A stretch of DNA of 64,000 nt from Saprospiraceae bacterium (GTDB lineage Bacteria; Bacteroidota; Bacteroidia; Chitinophagales; Saprospiraceae). This document shows positions 8,667-16,362 of the stretch, in pieces. Made by a program: the position numbers and the translations under genes. Every line of letters begins with the position of its first letter. Positions within the stretch are counted from its first letter, which is position 1. Under the pieces are notes generated by a model that was given only the letters and a program-made list of their open reading frames with translations, had not been told where the DNA came from and did no database searches. The stretch is from assembly GCA_029251525.1 (NCBI GenBank), contig JAQXDE010000007.1, positions 62,001 to 126,000 on the forward strand, given 5' to 3'.

Positions 8667-9980
8667 CTAAAATGCAACCAATCTCCCTTCGCTTTCCGCA
8701 CTCAAAGGGATAAAAACATCTCCCGTCCATTCTCCAAATATTTTAATTGGGTATCCTCCACTCATCGCTAACAATTTCCAATCATCTTGATTTTGAATTA
8801 GAACCTCCAACTGCTGATTATTTTTGTCTAAAATAAATAGTTTATTTTTCTTTTTGATTGGTTTTACATTTTCAAAGCAAACAGGAAAATCGAGCAACCA
8901 AGGATTCGCAAGAAGGGCTTTCGAATATGCTAATGTAAAACTTTTAAAACCAGAAAAACCATTAAAAGGTTGTGATTCGGTTACAATGCCAAAAGGTAAT
9001 CTTACAATCGCTCGAAGTGGATAAGAGGAAGGGTAAAAGCAAAGGACACCCTTTATTATACTACCCGTTGGAAAGTGGTTTGGAAATCCTCCCTCACCAA
9101 ATACATAATCTAAAATTAAGGCATCCTTTTTAGTCTTTTGACCTTTCAACCAAACTCTCCGAAAGTTTAATCTATCTTCAACTCCTTCGGTTTGCCCCAT
9201 GACCATCCATTCATCTAGCATACCATCTTGTTCCAAAACTTCGTCTTTCTTGATATTGATTCCAGCAACAGAAAGCAATTCTTGCTGGAGTAGTATGGGT
9301 AATTTTTCTAAATTTTTAAAACCTTTCGCAACCAAGTACAAGTTGGTCATTTGTGAAAGCATCTTATCTACCCAGTTTATATTACCGCCTTGAAAAAGTT
9401 GCATTGCCTCAATTTTTTTGCCCAAACCTCCCAACTTAGCATCAACCATTCTTGATGAGATATCATGCCAAAAATCAAAACCTTGTCGCTCTGTTGAGGC
9501 CAACCCTTGACGAATTGTATCTGTCAACCAAATTTCCATATCCTCCAAACCTACTTCCATTTGATGCAATCTTTTGTTACGATTTTTTTGCTTAGCAACC
9601 TCACGTTCATGCTGAATAACTTCTTTCTCTTCTGAAGATACCTCCTCCGATTTGACTGAAGTACTATTATTCAACCATTCATTAACCCACTCTGGATAAT
9701 CAGAGGAAACAAGAACAGCATCCGAATTATTTGCTGCAAGTAGCATCAAACCGATAGTGTGCTTACATGGTTTTTTACTTGGGCAATTGCATCTAAACGA
9801 GGGACCTTTGACATTAATTGCCACCAAATAATAAAAAGCACCGCTACTTTTACACTCTCCCCAAATAATATTTTCATTGCCTTGGAGATTCCGCCATTTT
9901 CGAATAGTTGCTAATTCTTGTCCACGTTGTGCTATCGCAGCATCTGGTGAAAAAGAAAGTATTTGTTGAGTTGTCCACAT
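8667..9980 (-). CDS. SWIM zinc-finger protein
   Basis: A 437-residue protein with a SWIM zinc finger at about residues 60-85: the ligands appear in FRCNCPSKKPCKHTIG as CxC...CxH. SWIM domains bind DNA or proteins and in bacteria often sit beside MoxR-type AAA and VWA proteins; neither partner is next to it here. After the finger come a Glu/Lys-rich linker (about 110-140) and a large unrecognised alpha/beta region. It is convergent with the methyltransferase and upstream of nothing obvious on the same strand. Molecular function is unknown; the zinc finger is clear. Confidence 0.85.
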   Translation of the reverse strand: MWTTQQILSFSPDAAIAQRGQELATIRKWRNLQGNENIIWGECKSSGAFYYLVAINVKGPSFRCNCPSKKPCKHTIGLMLLAANNSDAVLVSSDYPEWVNEWLNNSTSVKSEEVSSEEKEVIQHEREVAKQKNRNKRLHQMEVGLEDMEIWLTDTIRQGLASTERQGFDFWHDISSRMVDAKLGGLGKKIEAMQLFQGGNINWVDKMLSQMTNLYLVAKGFKNLEKLPILLQQELLSVAGINIKKDEVLEQDGMLDEWMVMGQTEGVEDRLNFRRVWLKGQKTKKDALILDYVFGEGGFPNHFPTGSIIKGVLCFYPSSYPLRAIVRLPFGIVTESQPFNGFSGFKSFTLAYSKALLANPWLLDFPVCFENVKPIKKKNKLFILDKNNQQLEVLIQNQDDWKLLAMSGGYPIKIFGEWTGDVFIPLSAESEGRLVAF

Positions 9981-10110
9981 CTTTTTTAAGTGTCAAGAGA
10001 TTGGCCTATTTTTTAACCATTTCTATTTTCCAAAAAATAGAAAAAGAGCGCAACGAATTCAATTCATTGTACTCTTTTTATTTGAAAATAAATCAAACTG
10101 TATAACCTCG

Positions 10111-10860
10111 CTAAGCGTTTGCACCTGCAGGTTTATTAGATGTAATTAAACCAAGCGTAAGCATGGCCTTTTCAGATGCAGTTTGTTCTGCACTCTTTTT
10201 ATTAAAATCATCTGCTGTTGCTAATTTTTTACCATCTACCATCACAGCTACTTTAAATCGATCTCGTTTATCGAATTTATATTTCGCCAACATCTTATAA
10301 GTAACAACTTGTCCATTTTTCTGGCAATATTCTAATAATTGACTTTTGTAATTGTCATCGTATTCTTCAAGTTCATGAATATCCAGATATGATCTCAAAA
10401 TTTTATTGATAACATATCGTTTTGTTCCGTTATATCCACATTCAAGGTACACTGCACCAACTAAAGCTTCGAGTGCATTACCCAACATTGAGCGACTCAA
10501 TCGAGTTTGATTGTATTCATTAAGAATAACATCTAATCCCATTTTGTCAGCAATTTTATTAAGAGATTGGCGCTTCACAATCTTAGACCGCATTTTAGTA
10601 AGAAACCCTTCGTTCTTGTTTGGGTACTTTTTGAAGAGATATTCTGCCACAATTGTTCCTAGGACAGCATCTCCTAAATACTCTAGCCTTTCATTGCTAG
10701 TAATAGCGTTCATTTTATCATTGGAAGCAGACTTGTGATAGAAGGCTAATTTGAAGATGGAGAGTTTGGCCGGCGTGAAGCCGATCAAACTTCTCATTTT
10801 CCTGGCTAAACCTTTATCATCGGATAGATAAAAGTTGTAAAACCTAAATAAGAAATTCAA
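10111..10860 (-). CDS. rnc: Ribonuclease III
   Basis: A double-stranded-RNA endonuclease for rRNA and mRNA processing. The catalytic signature NERLEYLGDAVLG is present, with the second acidic cluster in MLGNALEALVGAVYLE. The dsRNA-binding domain starts at DYKSQLLEYCQ and runs to the C-terminus. The 249-residue length and the short basic/aromatic N-terminus match Bacteroidota RNase III. The start is a TTG at 10860; the first ATG would lie just before MRSLIGF and would remove a leader that relatives also have. It lies downstream of fabF on the same strand, a common order in bacteria, but here a 371-base spacer with inverted repeats separates them. Confidence 0.95.
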   Translation of the reverse strand: MNFLFRFYNFYLSDDKGLARKMRSLIGFTPAKLSIFKLAFYHKSASNDKMNAITSNERLEYLGDAVLGTIVAEYLFKKYPNKNEGFLTKMRSKIVKRQSLNKIADKMGLDVILNEYNQTRLSRSMLGNALEALVGAVYLECGYNGTKRYVINKILRSYLDIHELEEYDDNYKSQLLEYCQKNGQVVTYKMLAKYKFDKRDRFKVAVMVDGKKLATADDFNKKSAEQTASEKAMLTLGLITSNKPAGANA

Positions 10861-11231
10861 AGGTTAATTAGTTTTTGAAGTACTAAAAATTTTAATAGTA
10901 CTAATTTACAAATCTCTGGTTACTAGGATACTAAATAGTTTGTCGAACAAAAATTAAATATTCGACAAAATTTGGAATGCTTTTTTAAGAAAACATCTAA
11001 AACTAATAAAAATACACACTTCGTGCAGCTAAAATAGTAAGTCAAAAAATAGCAACCTAATAACCAAAATTTAATTGCGCATCAAAAAATTAAATACCTG
11101 AACGAAGTGTTATTGTAAATTATATTACTTGTTTGAATTAATGAGATTTTATCAAAAATTCAATTTATTTTATTTTATTTTGCCTCTATAATTATAAAAA
11201 TACAAATAAGAAAAAACAATTAAATAATCTT
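10861..11231. other. Spacer between fabF and rnc holding two inverted repeats
   Basis: No coding frame is convincing in these 371 bases. There are two perfect 9-base inverted repeats: TTTGTCGAA (10939-10947) with TTCGACAAA (10961-10969), and ACACTTCGT (11016-11024) with ACGAAGTGT (11102-11110). The first could be a terminator or an operator; the second would form a long-looped hairpin or two protein half-sites. Confidence 0.5.
10939..10969. repeat. Inverted repeat, 9-base arms
   Basis: TTTGTCGAA and TTCGACAAA are perfect complements separated by 13 A/T-rich bases. Position upstream of rnc and downstream of fabF allows either a weak terminator or an operator; sequence alone does not decide. 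Confidence 0.55.
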
Positions 11232-12479
11232 CTAGTCTTTTAACTTCTTAAAAATAACAGAAGAATTATGTCCCCCAAATCCAAAAGTATTACTTAAAAC
11301 GGCATTCACTTCACGCTCTTGGGCAACGTTAAATGTTAAATTTAACTTATTATCAAGATTTGGGTCATCTGTAAAATGATTAATCGTAGGTGGCACAAAG
11401 CTATGATTGATTGCCAAAATACCAGCAATCGATTCAATCGCCCCAGCTGCCCCCAATAAATGACCAGTCATCGATTTTGTAGAACTTATATTCATATTAT
11501 AGGCATGGTCTCCAAAAACTTGCCGGATTGCTTTTGTTTCAGCAATATCTCCTAATGGAGTTGAAGTTCCATGTACATTTACGTAATCTATGTCTTCAGG
11601 ATTCATTTTTGCATCATTTAATGCCATCTTCATCACATTTCTTGCTCCTAATCCTTCTGGATGAGGTGCAGTAATATGATGTGCATCTGCAGTTGCACCT
11701 GCACCAACTATTTCAGCATATATTTTTGCACCTCGTTTCTTAGCATGTTCATATTCTTCTAAAACTAAACCAGCCGCACCTTCGCCCAAAACAAACCCGT
11801 CTCTATCTTTATCAAATGGACGAGAAGCAGTTTTAAAATCATCATTACGAGTTGAGAGTGCTTTCATAGAATTAAATCCTCCAATGCAAAGTTTAGCAAC
11901 AGTTGCTTCTGAACCTCCTGTAATAACTACATCTGCTCTACCTAATCGAATATAATCCATAGCATTACTAATGGCATGTGAAGACGATGAACAAGCAGAA
12001 ACTGTAGAATAATTCACCCCTCTAAACCCAAATTTAATAGAAATATGCCCTGCAGCAATATCTCCAATAATTTTTGGAATAATAAACGGATTATATCGAG
12101 GAGTTCCATCTCCTTGCAAAAATGATTCGACTTCTTCTTCCAAGGAATGTAATCCTCCAATTCCAGATGCCCAAATGACACCAGCTTTATCCAAATCGAT
12201 CTTTTCTATATCTAATCCTGAATCTTTCATTGCTTCATCAGCTACAATTAATGCAAATTGTGAAAAACGATCAATTCTCCTAGATTCTCGCCGATGCATA
12301 TAATCCTCCACTTTAAAATCTTTCACCTCACAAGCAAATTGAGTTTTAAACAGACTCGCATCAAACTGAGTAATCAATCCAGCACCGCTAACACCATTTT
12401 GCAAACCTTCCAAGTATCCTTGAACGGTATTTCCAATTGGGGTAAGTGCCCCTAATCCAGTTACAACGACCCTTCTCAT
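11232..12479 (-). CDS. fabF: 3-oxoacyl-[acyl-carrier-protein] synthase II
   Basis: Condenses malonyl-ACP with acyl-ACP in each elongation round of fatty-acid synthesis. The Cys-His-His triad is visible: active-site Cys in VSACSSSSHA, His in VHGTSTPLGD and His in KSMTGHLLGAAGA. The C-terminal NTFGFGGHN is the usual KAS signature. Length (415) is normal. The ATG start fits the MRRVVVTGLGALTPIG beginning. It lies downstream of acpP, its natural partner, but a hairpin terminator and a separate promoter-like element come between them, so expression may be uncoupled. Confidence 0.97.
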   Translation of the reverse strand: MRRVVVTGLGALTPIGNTVQGYLEGLQNGVSGAGLITQFDASLFKTQFACEVKDFKVEDYMHRRESRRIDRFSQFALIVADEAMKDSGLDIEKIDLDKAGVIWASGIGGLHSLEEEVESFLQGDGTPRYNPFIIPKIIGDIAAGHISIKFGFRGVNYSTVSACSSSSHAISNAMDYIRLGRADVVITGGSEATVAKLCIGGFNSMKALSTRNDDFKTASRPFDKDRDGFVLGEGAAGLVLEEYEHAKKRGAKIYAEIVGAGATADAHHITAPHPEGLGARNVMKMALNDAKMNPEDIDYVNVHGTSTPLGDIAETKAIRQVFGDHAYNMNISSTKSMTGHLLGAAGAIESIAGILAINHSFVPPTINHFTDDPNLDNKLNLTFNVAQEREVNAVLSNTFGFGGHNSSVIFKKLKD

Positions 12480-12523
12480 ATTTTAAGTATTATTGATTTC
12501 AACATGTTGATTAATATATATTG

Positions 12524-12531
12524 CAAACTTA
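12524..12531 (-). promoter_or_regulatory. Candidate minus-7 element for fabF
   Basis: On the minus strand this reads TAAGTTTG followed by C, matching TAnnTTTG, 45 bases upstream of the fabF ATG. No clear TTG lies at the minus-33 distance. Confidence 0.5.
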
Positions 12532-12654
12532 TCAACTAAATGTTTTGGGAATAAAAATTGATTTTTTTCGAAAAAACGAGAGTCTTTCTTTACCATTTCC
12601 CTATGAATGTATGGTCGAAAAATATCTTGGGAAAAGAATATTCTGTAGAAAAAA

Positions 12655-12688
12655 CCACAAACCAGAAAGTTATCTTTCTGATTTGTGG
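12655..12688 (-). terminator. Intrinsic terminator between acpP and fabF
   Basis: CCACAAA/TTTGTGG and AGAAAG/CTTTCT arms form a nearly perfect stem with a TTAT-sized loop. On the minus strand the stem is followed by TTTTTT. It lies 48 bases past the acpP stop. Confidence 0.85.
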
Positions 12689-12735
12689 AATGGTTAAATA
12701 ACTCAATCGTTATTTTAATTTTGAAAAAAGAAAAA

Positions 12736-12975
12736 TTAAGCTTCTACTTTTCCTTCCAAATAAGAAACAGCATCTCCTACCGTTGCAATATTCTCAGCTT
12801 GTTCATCTGGGATATTTACATTGAATTCTTTTTCGAATTCCATGATTAATTCAACAGTATCTAATGAATCTGCACCTAAATCATTGGTAAAACTAGCAGA
12901 AGTCACAACTTCTGATTCATCAACACCTAATTTGTCTACGATAATTTTGTTTACTCTTTCTGCAATACTTGACAT
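12736..12975 (-). CDS. acpP: Acyl carrier protein
   Basis: A 79-residue acidic carrier whose Ser in [10 protein letters not shown] receives 4'-phosphopantetheine and carries the growing acyl chain. The frame is open 150 bases further upstream, but the ATG at 12975 gives [17 protein letters not shown], the usual ACP start and length; the upstream part has no ACP homology and looks like 5' leader. It precedes fabF on the same strand. The terminator after it suggests acpP is mostly transcribed alone, consistent with the high level of ACP cells need. Confidence 0.96.
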   Translation of the reverse strand: MSSIAERVNKIIVDKLGVDESEVVTSASFTNDLGADSLDTVELIMEFEKEFNVNIPDEQAENIATVGDAVSYLEGKVEA

Positions 12976-13325
12976 ATTTAATGCGCTTTTGAGCTTGTTT
13001 TTTCTTACTTCGAAAAATTCCCTCTTATTTTTTATTTCTTTTGCTTTGTCAGCAACTTTAATTTGAGAAAATTCAAAATCAAAAAAGTAAAAAAAAACAA
13101 GCATTGTTAATAAAATGCTACGCAAAATAAACCATAAGTCTAGTGATAACCAAAGTTTTTACGTATTTTTTTACAATTCAACTTTTGATAAAACAATTAG
13201 TAAATGTACTTTTACAGTTCCTAATTGTAAATGATACACTAAGTTTATGTGTAGACATCTATTTTTAGGACTGTTTGTTTTTTTAAAAGTAACAGTTCAA
13301 ATCACTTTCTTAATATTCCGAAATT

Positions 13326-14765
13326 ATGAAAATCATTAACCATCAAAATACAAAAATTGTAGCAACCGTCGGTCCGGCGTGTAGCTCATATGAAAAACTA
13401 TTGGAGCTTGTTCAGGCAGGAGTAAATGTTTTTCGATTAAACTTTTCACACGGAACTCATGAAGATCACCTAAAGGTAATTAACCACATTAATTATATCA
13501 ATGAAAAATATAACCTACATATCAGTACTTTAGCTGATCTACAAGGGCCGAAATTAAGAGTAGGAAAAATTAAAGACAATGCTTTAATACTCAAACCTGG
13601 AGATAAAATTACTTTTGTCAATGAAGAATGCATAGGAACTATGGATAGTGTTTATATGTCTTATCCTCAATTTGCAAGTGATGTAAAAGTAGGAGAAAAG
13701 GTTTTAGTTGATGATGGAAAATTGATGTTTGAAGTCATTAACACAAATGGAGTAAATAAAGTAGAGATGAATGTATTGTTTGGAGGTACTTTGTCTTCTA
13801 ACAAAGGCGTAAATCTTCCAAACACAAAAATATCATTACCTTCTTTGACTGAAAAAGATCGAAAAGATTTAGCCTACATGCTGACAATTCCCTCTATTAA
13901 TTGGATTGCACTCTCTTTTGTGCGATCTGCCAAAGATGTAAAGGAATTAGAGGCAATAATCCAAGCTGCTGGACATAGCGCAAAAGTTATGTCTAAAATC
14001 GAAAAGCCAGAAGCCATTGAACGTATTGATAAAATCATTAAAGCATCAAATGGAATCATGGTAGCACGTGGCGATTTAGGAATTGAAGTACCTATAGAAC
14101 AATTGCCTAATTTACAAAAACAAATCATCATGAAATGCCGTCAGCGTGCTCGACCGGTAATTGTTGCAACTCACATGATGGATAGTATGATTACCAACCC
14201 TATCCCAAGCCGAGCGGAAGTAACCGATGTTGCAAACGCTGTTTTGGATGGAGCTGATGCTGTAATGTTGAGTGGTGAAACTTCTGTTGGCTTGCACCCT
14301 GAAAAAGTAGTTGAAGCAATGAACAAGATTATTGCAGAAGCAGAAAAAGGATATAAATTAACGAGAGAAAGAAGACCAAAACTTTCCCCAAACTCTAGAA
14401 CATTTTTGTCAGATGCAATTTGTAGACATGCTGCAAAAACTGCTGAAGAAGTCAATGCTAAAGCAATTTTAGGAGTAACTAGCTCGGGGTACACTGCATT
14501 CAAAGTTTCAAGTTATAGACCTGAAGCCAAAATGTATGTCTTTTCTGATAGTAATCATATATTGAATACCTTGAGTTTAGTTTGGGGTGTCAATTGCTTT
14601 TATTACGATAAATTTACTACTACTGACGAAACAATTTATGATCTTTCTGAAATTTTGAAAAAAAGTAAAGTTGTAAACGAAGGAGATGTTGTTATTAATA
14701 CTGGAAGTATGCCCTTAAAAGCAAGACATCGAACAAACATGATGAAAATAACCGTAATCGATTAA
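13326..14765 (+). CDS. pyk: Pyruvate kinase
   Basis: Last step of glycolysis: phosphoenolpyruvate and ADP to pyruvate and ATP. Visible motifs are FRLNFSHGTHEDH, ADLQGPKLRVG, the Lys/Glu active-site segment KIEKPEAIERIDKII followed by ARGDLGIEVP, and the DGADAVMLSGETSVG stretch. The B-domain insert and the C-terminal regulatory domain are complete, giving 479 residues. It is divergent from acpP across a 350-base spacer from the true acpP start, and ends in a strong terminator 45 bases after the stop, so it is a single-gene unit. Confidence 0.97.
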   Translation: MKIINHQNTKIVATVGPACSSYEKLLELVQAGVNVFRLNFSHGTHEDHLKVINHINYINEKYNLHISTLADLQGPKLRVGKIKDNALILKPGDKITFVNEECIGTMDSVYMSYPQFASDVKVGEKVLVDDGKLMFEVINTNGVNKVEMNVLFGGTLSSNKGVNLPNTKISLPSLTEKDRKDLAYMLTIPSINWIALSFVRSAKDVKELEAIIQAAGHSAKVMSKIEKPEAIERIDKIIKASNGIMVARGDLGIEVPIEQLPNLQKQIIMKCRQRARPVIVATHMMDSMITNPIPSRAEVTDVANAVLDGADAVMLSGETSVGLHPEKVVEAMNKIIAEAEKGYKLTRERRPKLSPNSRTFLSDAICRHAAKTAEEVNAKAILGVTSSGYTAFKVSSYRPEAKMYVFSDSNHILNTLSLVWGVNCFYYDKFTTTDETIYDLSEILKKSKVVNEGDVVINTGSMPLKARHRTNMMKITVID

Positions 14766-14809
14766 TTATAATTTCCATCTAATATAAACTTGGCTTTTGC
14801 CGAATAGAA

Positions 14810-14847
14810 AAAAAGGTGTTCGTCCATAAAATGGCGAACACCTTTTT
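14810..14847 (+). terminator. Intrinsic terminator of pyk
   Basis: AAAAAGGTGTTCG pairs perfectly with CGAACACCTTTTT around a loop that itself contains CCAT...ATGG. A T-run follows. Confidence 0.92.
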
Positions 14848-14899
14848 ACTTTTTTCCAAAAAAAATAACACACAAATCTAGTTAAGTCATCCACTACAT

Positions 14900-14907
14900 T
14901 ATCTTTG
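14900..14907 (+). promoter_or_regulatory. Candidate minus-7 element for purD
   Basis: TATCTTTG followed by CA fits the Bacteroidota consensus and lies 22 bases before the purD ATG, implying a 5' leader of roughly 15 bases. Confidence 0.65.
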
Positions 14908-14929
14908 CAAAAGAATCAAATACAAACAT

Positions 14930-16198
14930 ATGAATATACTATTACTCGGCGGCGGGGGAAGAGAACACGCATTTTCTTGGAAATTTTCTCAAAGTCCACT
15001 TTGTGAAAAATTATTTATTGCTCCTGGAAATGCTGGTACAGCCTCTTGCGGTACTAACGTTGCACTCAATATCAAAGACTTCGAACAGATCAAATCATTC
15101 GTGTTGAAAAATGAAATCAATATGGTTGTTGTTGGCCCAGAAGAACCATTAGTATTGGGCATTTATGATTTTTTCAAAAACGACATAGCCTTGGAAAATA
15201 TTCCTGTCATCGGACCATCAGAAGAAGGAGCAAAGCTAGAAGGAAGTAAAGCTTTTGGGAAAGTATTCATGGCAGAACAAAATATTCCTACTGCAAGCTA
15301 CCAAGAATTTGACGGAACAAAAGTCGAAGAAGGACTAAGATATATTTCTACTCAAACTCCCCCAATTGTTTTGAAAGCAGATGGATTAGCAGCTGGAAAA
15401 GGTGTTTTGATTTTATCTACTATTGAGGAGGCTCAAAAAGAATTTAAAGAAATGCTTGGAGGGAAATTTGGAAATGCTGGCTCACGAGTCGTCATAGAAG
15501 AATTTTTAGATGGTATCGAATTCTCTGTTTTTGTTTTGACTGATGGAAAAAGTTACAAAATTTTACCCATTGCAAAAGACTATAAACGAATCGGTGAAAA
15601 TGATCAAGGATTAAATACCGGGGGTATGGGGGCAGTCTCGCCAGTGCCATTTGTTGATAAAATTTTAATGGATAAGGTGGAGAAAAGAGTAATCAAACCT
15701 ACCATTAAAGGAATTCAAGAAAGAGGCTTTGATTATAAAGGTTTTATTTTTATCGGACTTATCCAAGTTAACAATGAACCTTATGTAATTGAGTACAATT
15801 GTAGAATGGGCGATCCAGAAACAGAAGTTGTTTTCCCAAGATTAAAAAATGACTTAGCACAATTGATGAAAGCGGTCGGGAATGGTACATTGGAAAGTGA
15901 ACAAATTAAGATTGACAAACGTGCCGCGACAACAATGTTTTTAGTTTCTGGTGGATACCCTGAAGCATATGAAAAAGGAAAAGAAATCAAAGGAGTAGAT
16001 GCAATTGATGACAGCATCGTTTTCCATGGCGGAACTAAAAACGTTGATGGAAGATTATTAACCAATGGAGGTCGAGTTATGGCAGTAACTTCTTTTGGGA
16101 AAGACTTTAAAACAGCGCTAGAAGTTTCCAAAAAGAATGCAGAAAATATTGACTTCGAAGGAAAATATTACCGAAGAGATATTGGATTTGATTTGTAA
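14930..16198 (+). CDS. purD: Phosphoribosylamine-glycine ligase
   Basis: Second step of purine synthesis: ligates glycine to phosphoribosylamine using ATP. The ATP-grasp layout is clear: N-terminal LLLGGGGREHA (Rossmann-like), VVVGPEEPL, KADGLAAGKGV, IEFSVFVLTDG and the metal-binding GDPETEVVFPRL. Length (422) is usual. The ATG start sits directly before the first strand. It has its own promoter-like element upstream and a terminator 36 bases downstream, so it is not in a pur operon here. Confidence 0.97.
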   Translation: MNILLLGGGGREHAFSWKFSQSPLCEKLFIAPGNAGTASCGTNVALNIKDFEQIKSFVLKNEINMVVVGPEEPLVLGIYDFFKNDIALENIPVIGPSEEGAKLEGSKAFGKVFMAEQNIPTASYQEFDGTKVEEGLRYISTQTPPIVLKADGLAAGKGVLILSTIEEAQKEFKEMLGGKFGNAGSRVVIEEFLDGIEFSVFVLTDGKSYKILPIAKDYKRIGENDQGLNTGGMGAVSPVPFVDKILMDKVEKRVIKPTIKGIQERGFDYKGFIFIGLIQVNNEPYVIEYNCRMGDPETEVVFPRLKNDLAQLMKAVGNGTLESEQIKIDKRAATTMFLVSGGYPEAYEKGKEIKGVDAIDDSIVFHGGTKNVDGRLLTNGGRVMAVTSFGKDFKTALEVSKKNAENIDFEGKYYRRDIGFDL

Positions 16199-16234
16199 GT
16201 ATCGCCTCCAAATCAAAACAAATTATATTACTCC

Positions 16235-16273
16235 AAAAAGGTTGTTAGCATTTGAAATGTTAACAGCCTTTTT
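16235..16273 (+). terminator. Intrinsic terminator of purD
   Basis: AAAAAGGTTGTTAGCAT pairs with ATGTTAACAGCCTTTTT (two G-U wobbles) around a TTGA loop; the stem ends in a T-run. Confidence 0.88.
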
Positions 16274-16362
16274 AGTTTGTAGTTGGTTTTCAAAACACTC
16301 CCTTAAATTATCAGTTTGGAAAATATAATTTTTTTATTTTATTTTGGAAAAAATAATTTCCT

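Noticed and set aside
12976-13125. N-terminal extension of acpP by 50 residues
   Set aside because: The extension has no ACP similarity, while the ATG at 12975 gives the standard 79-residue ACP.
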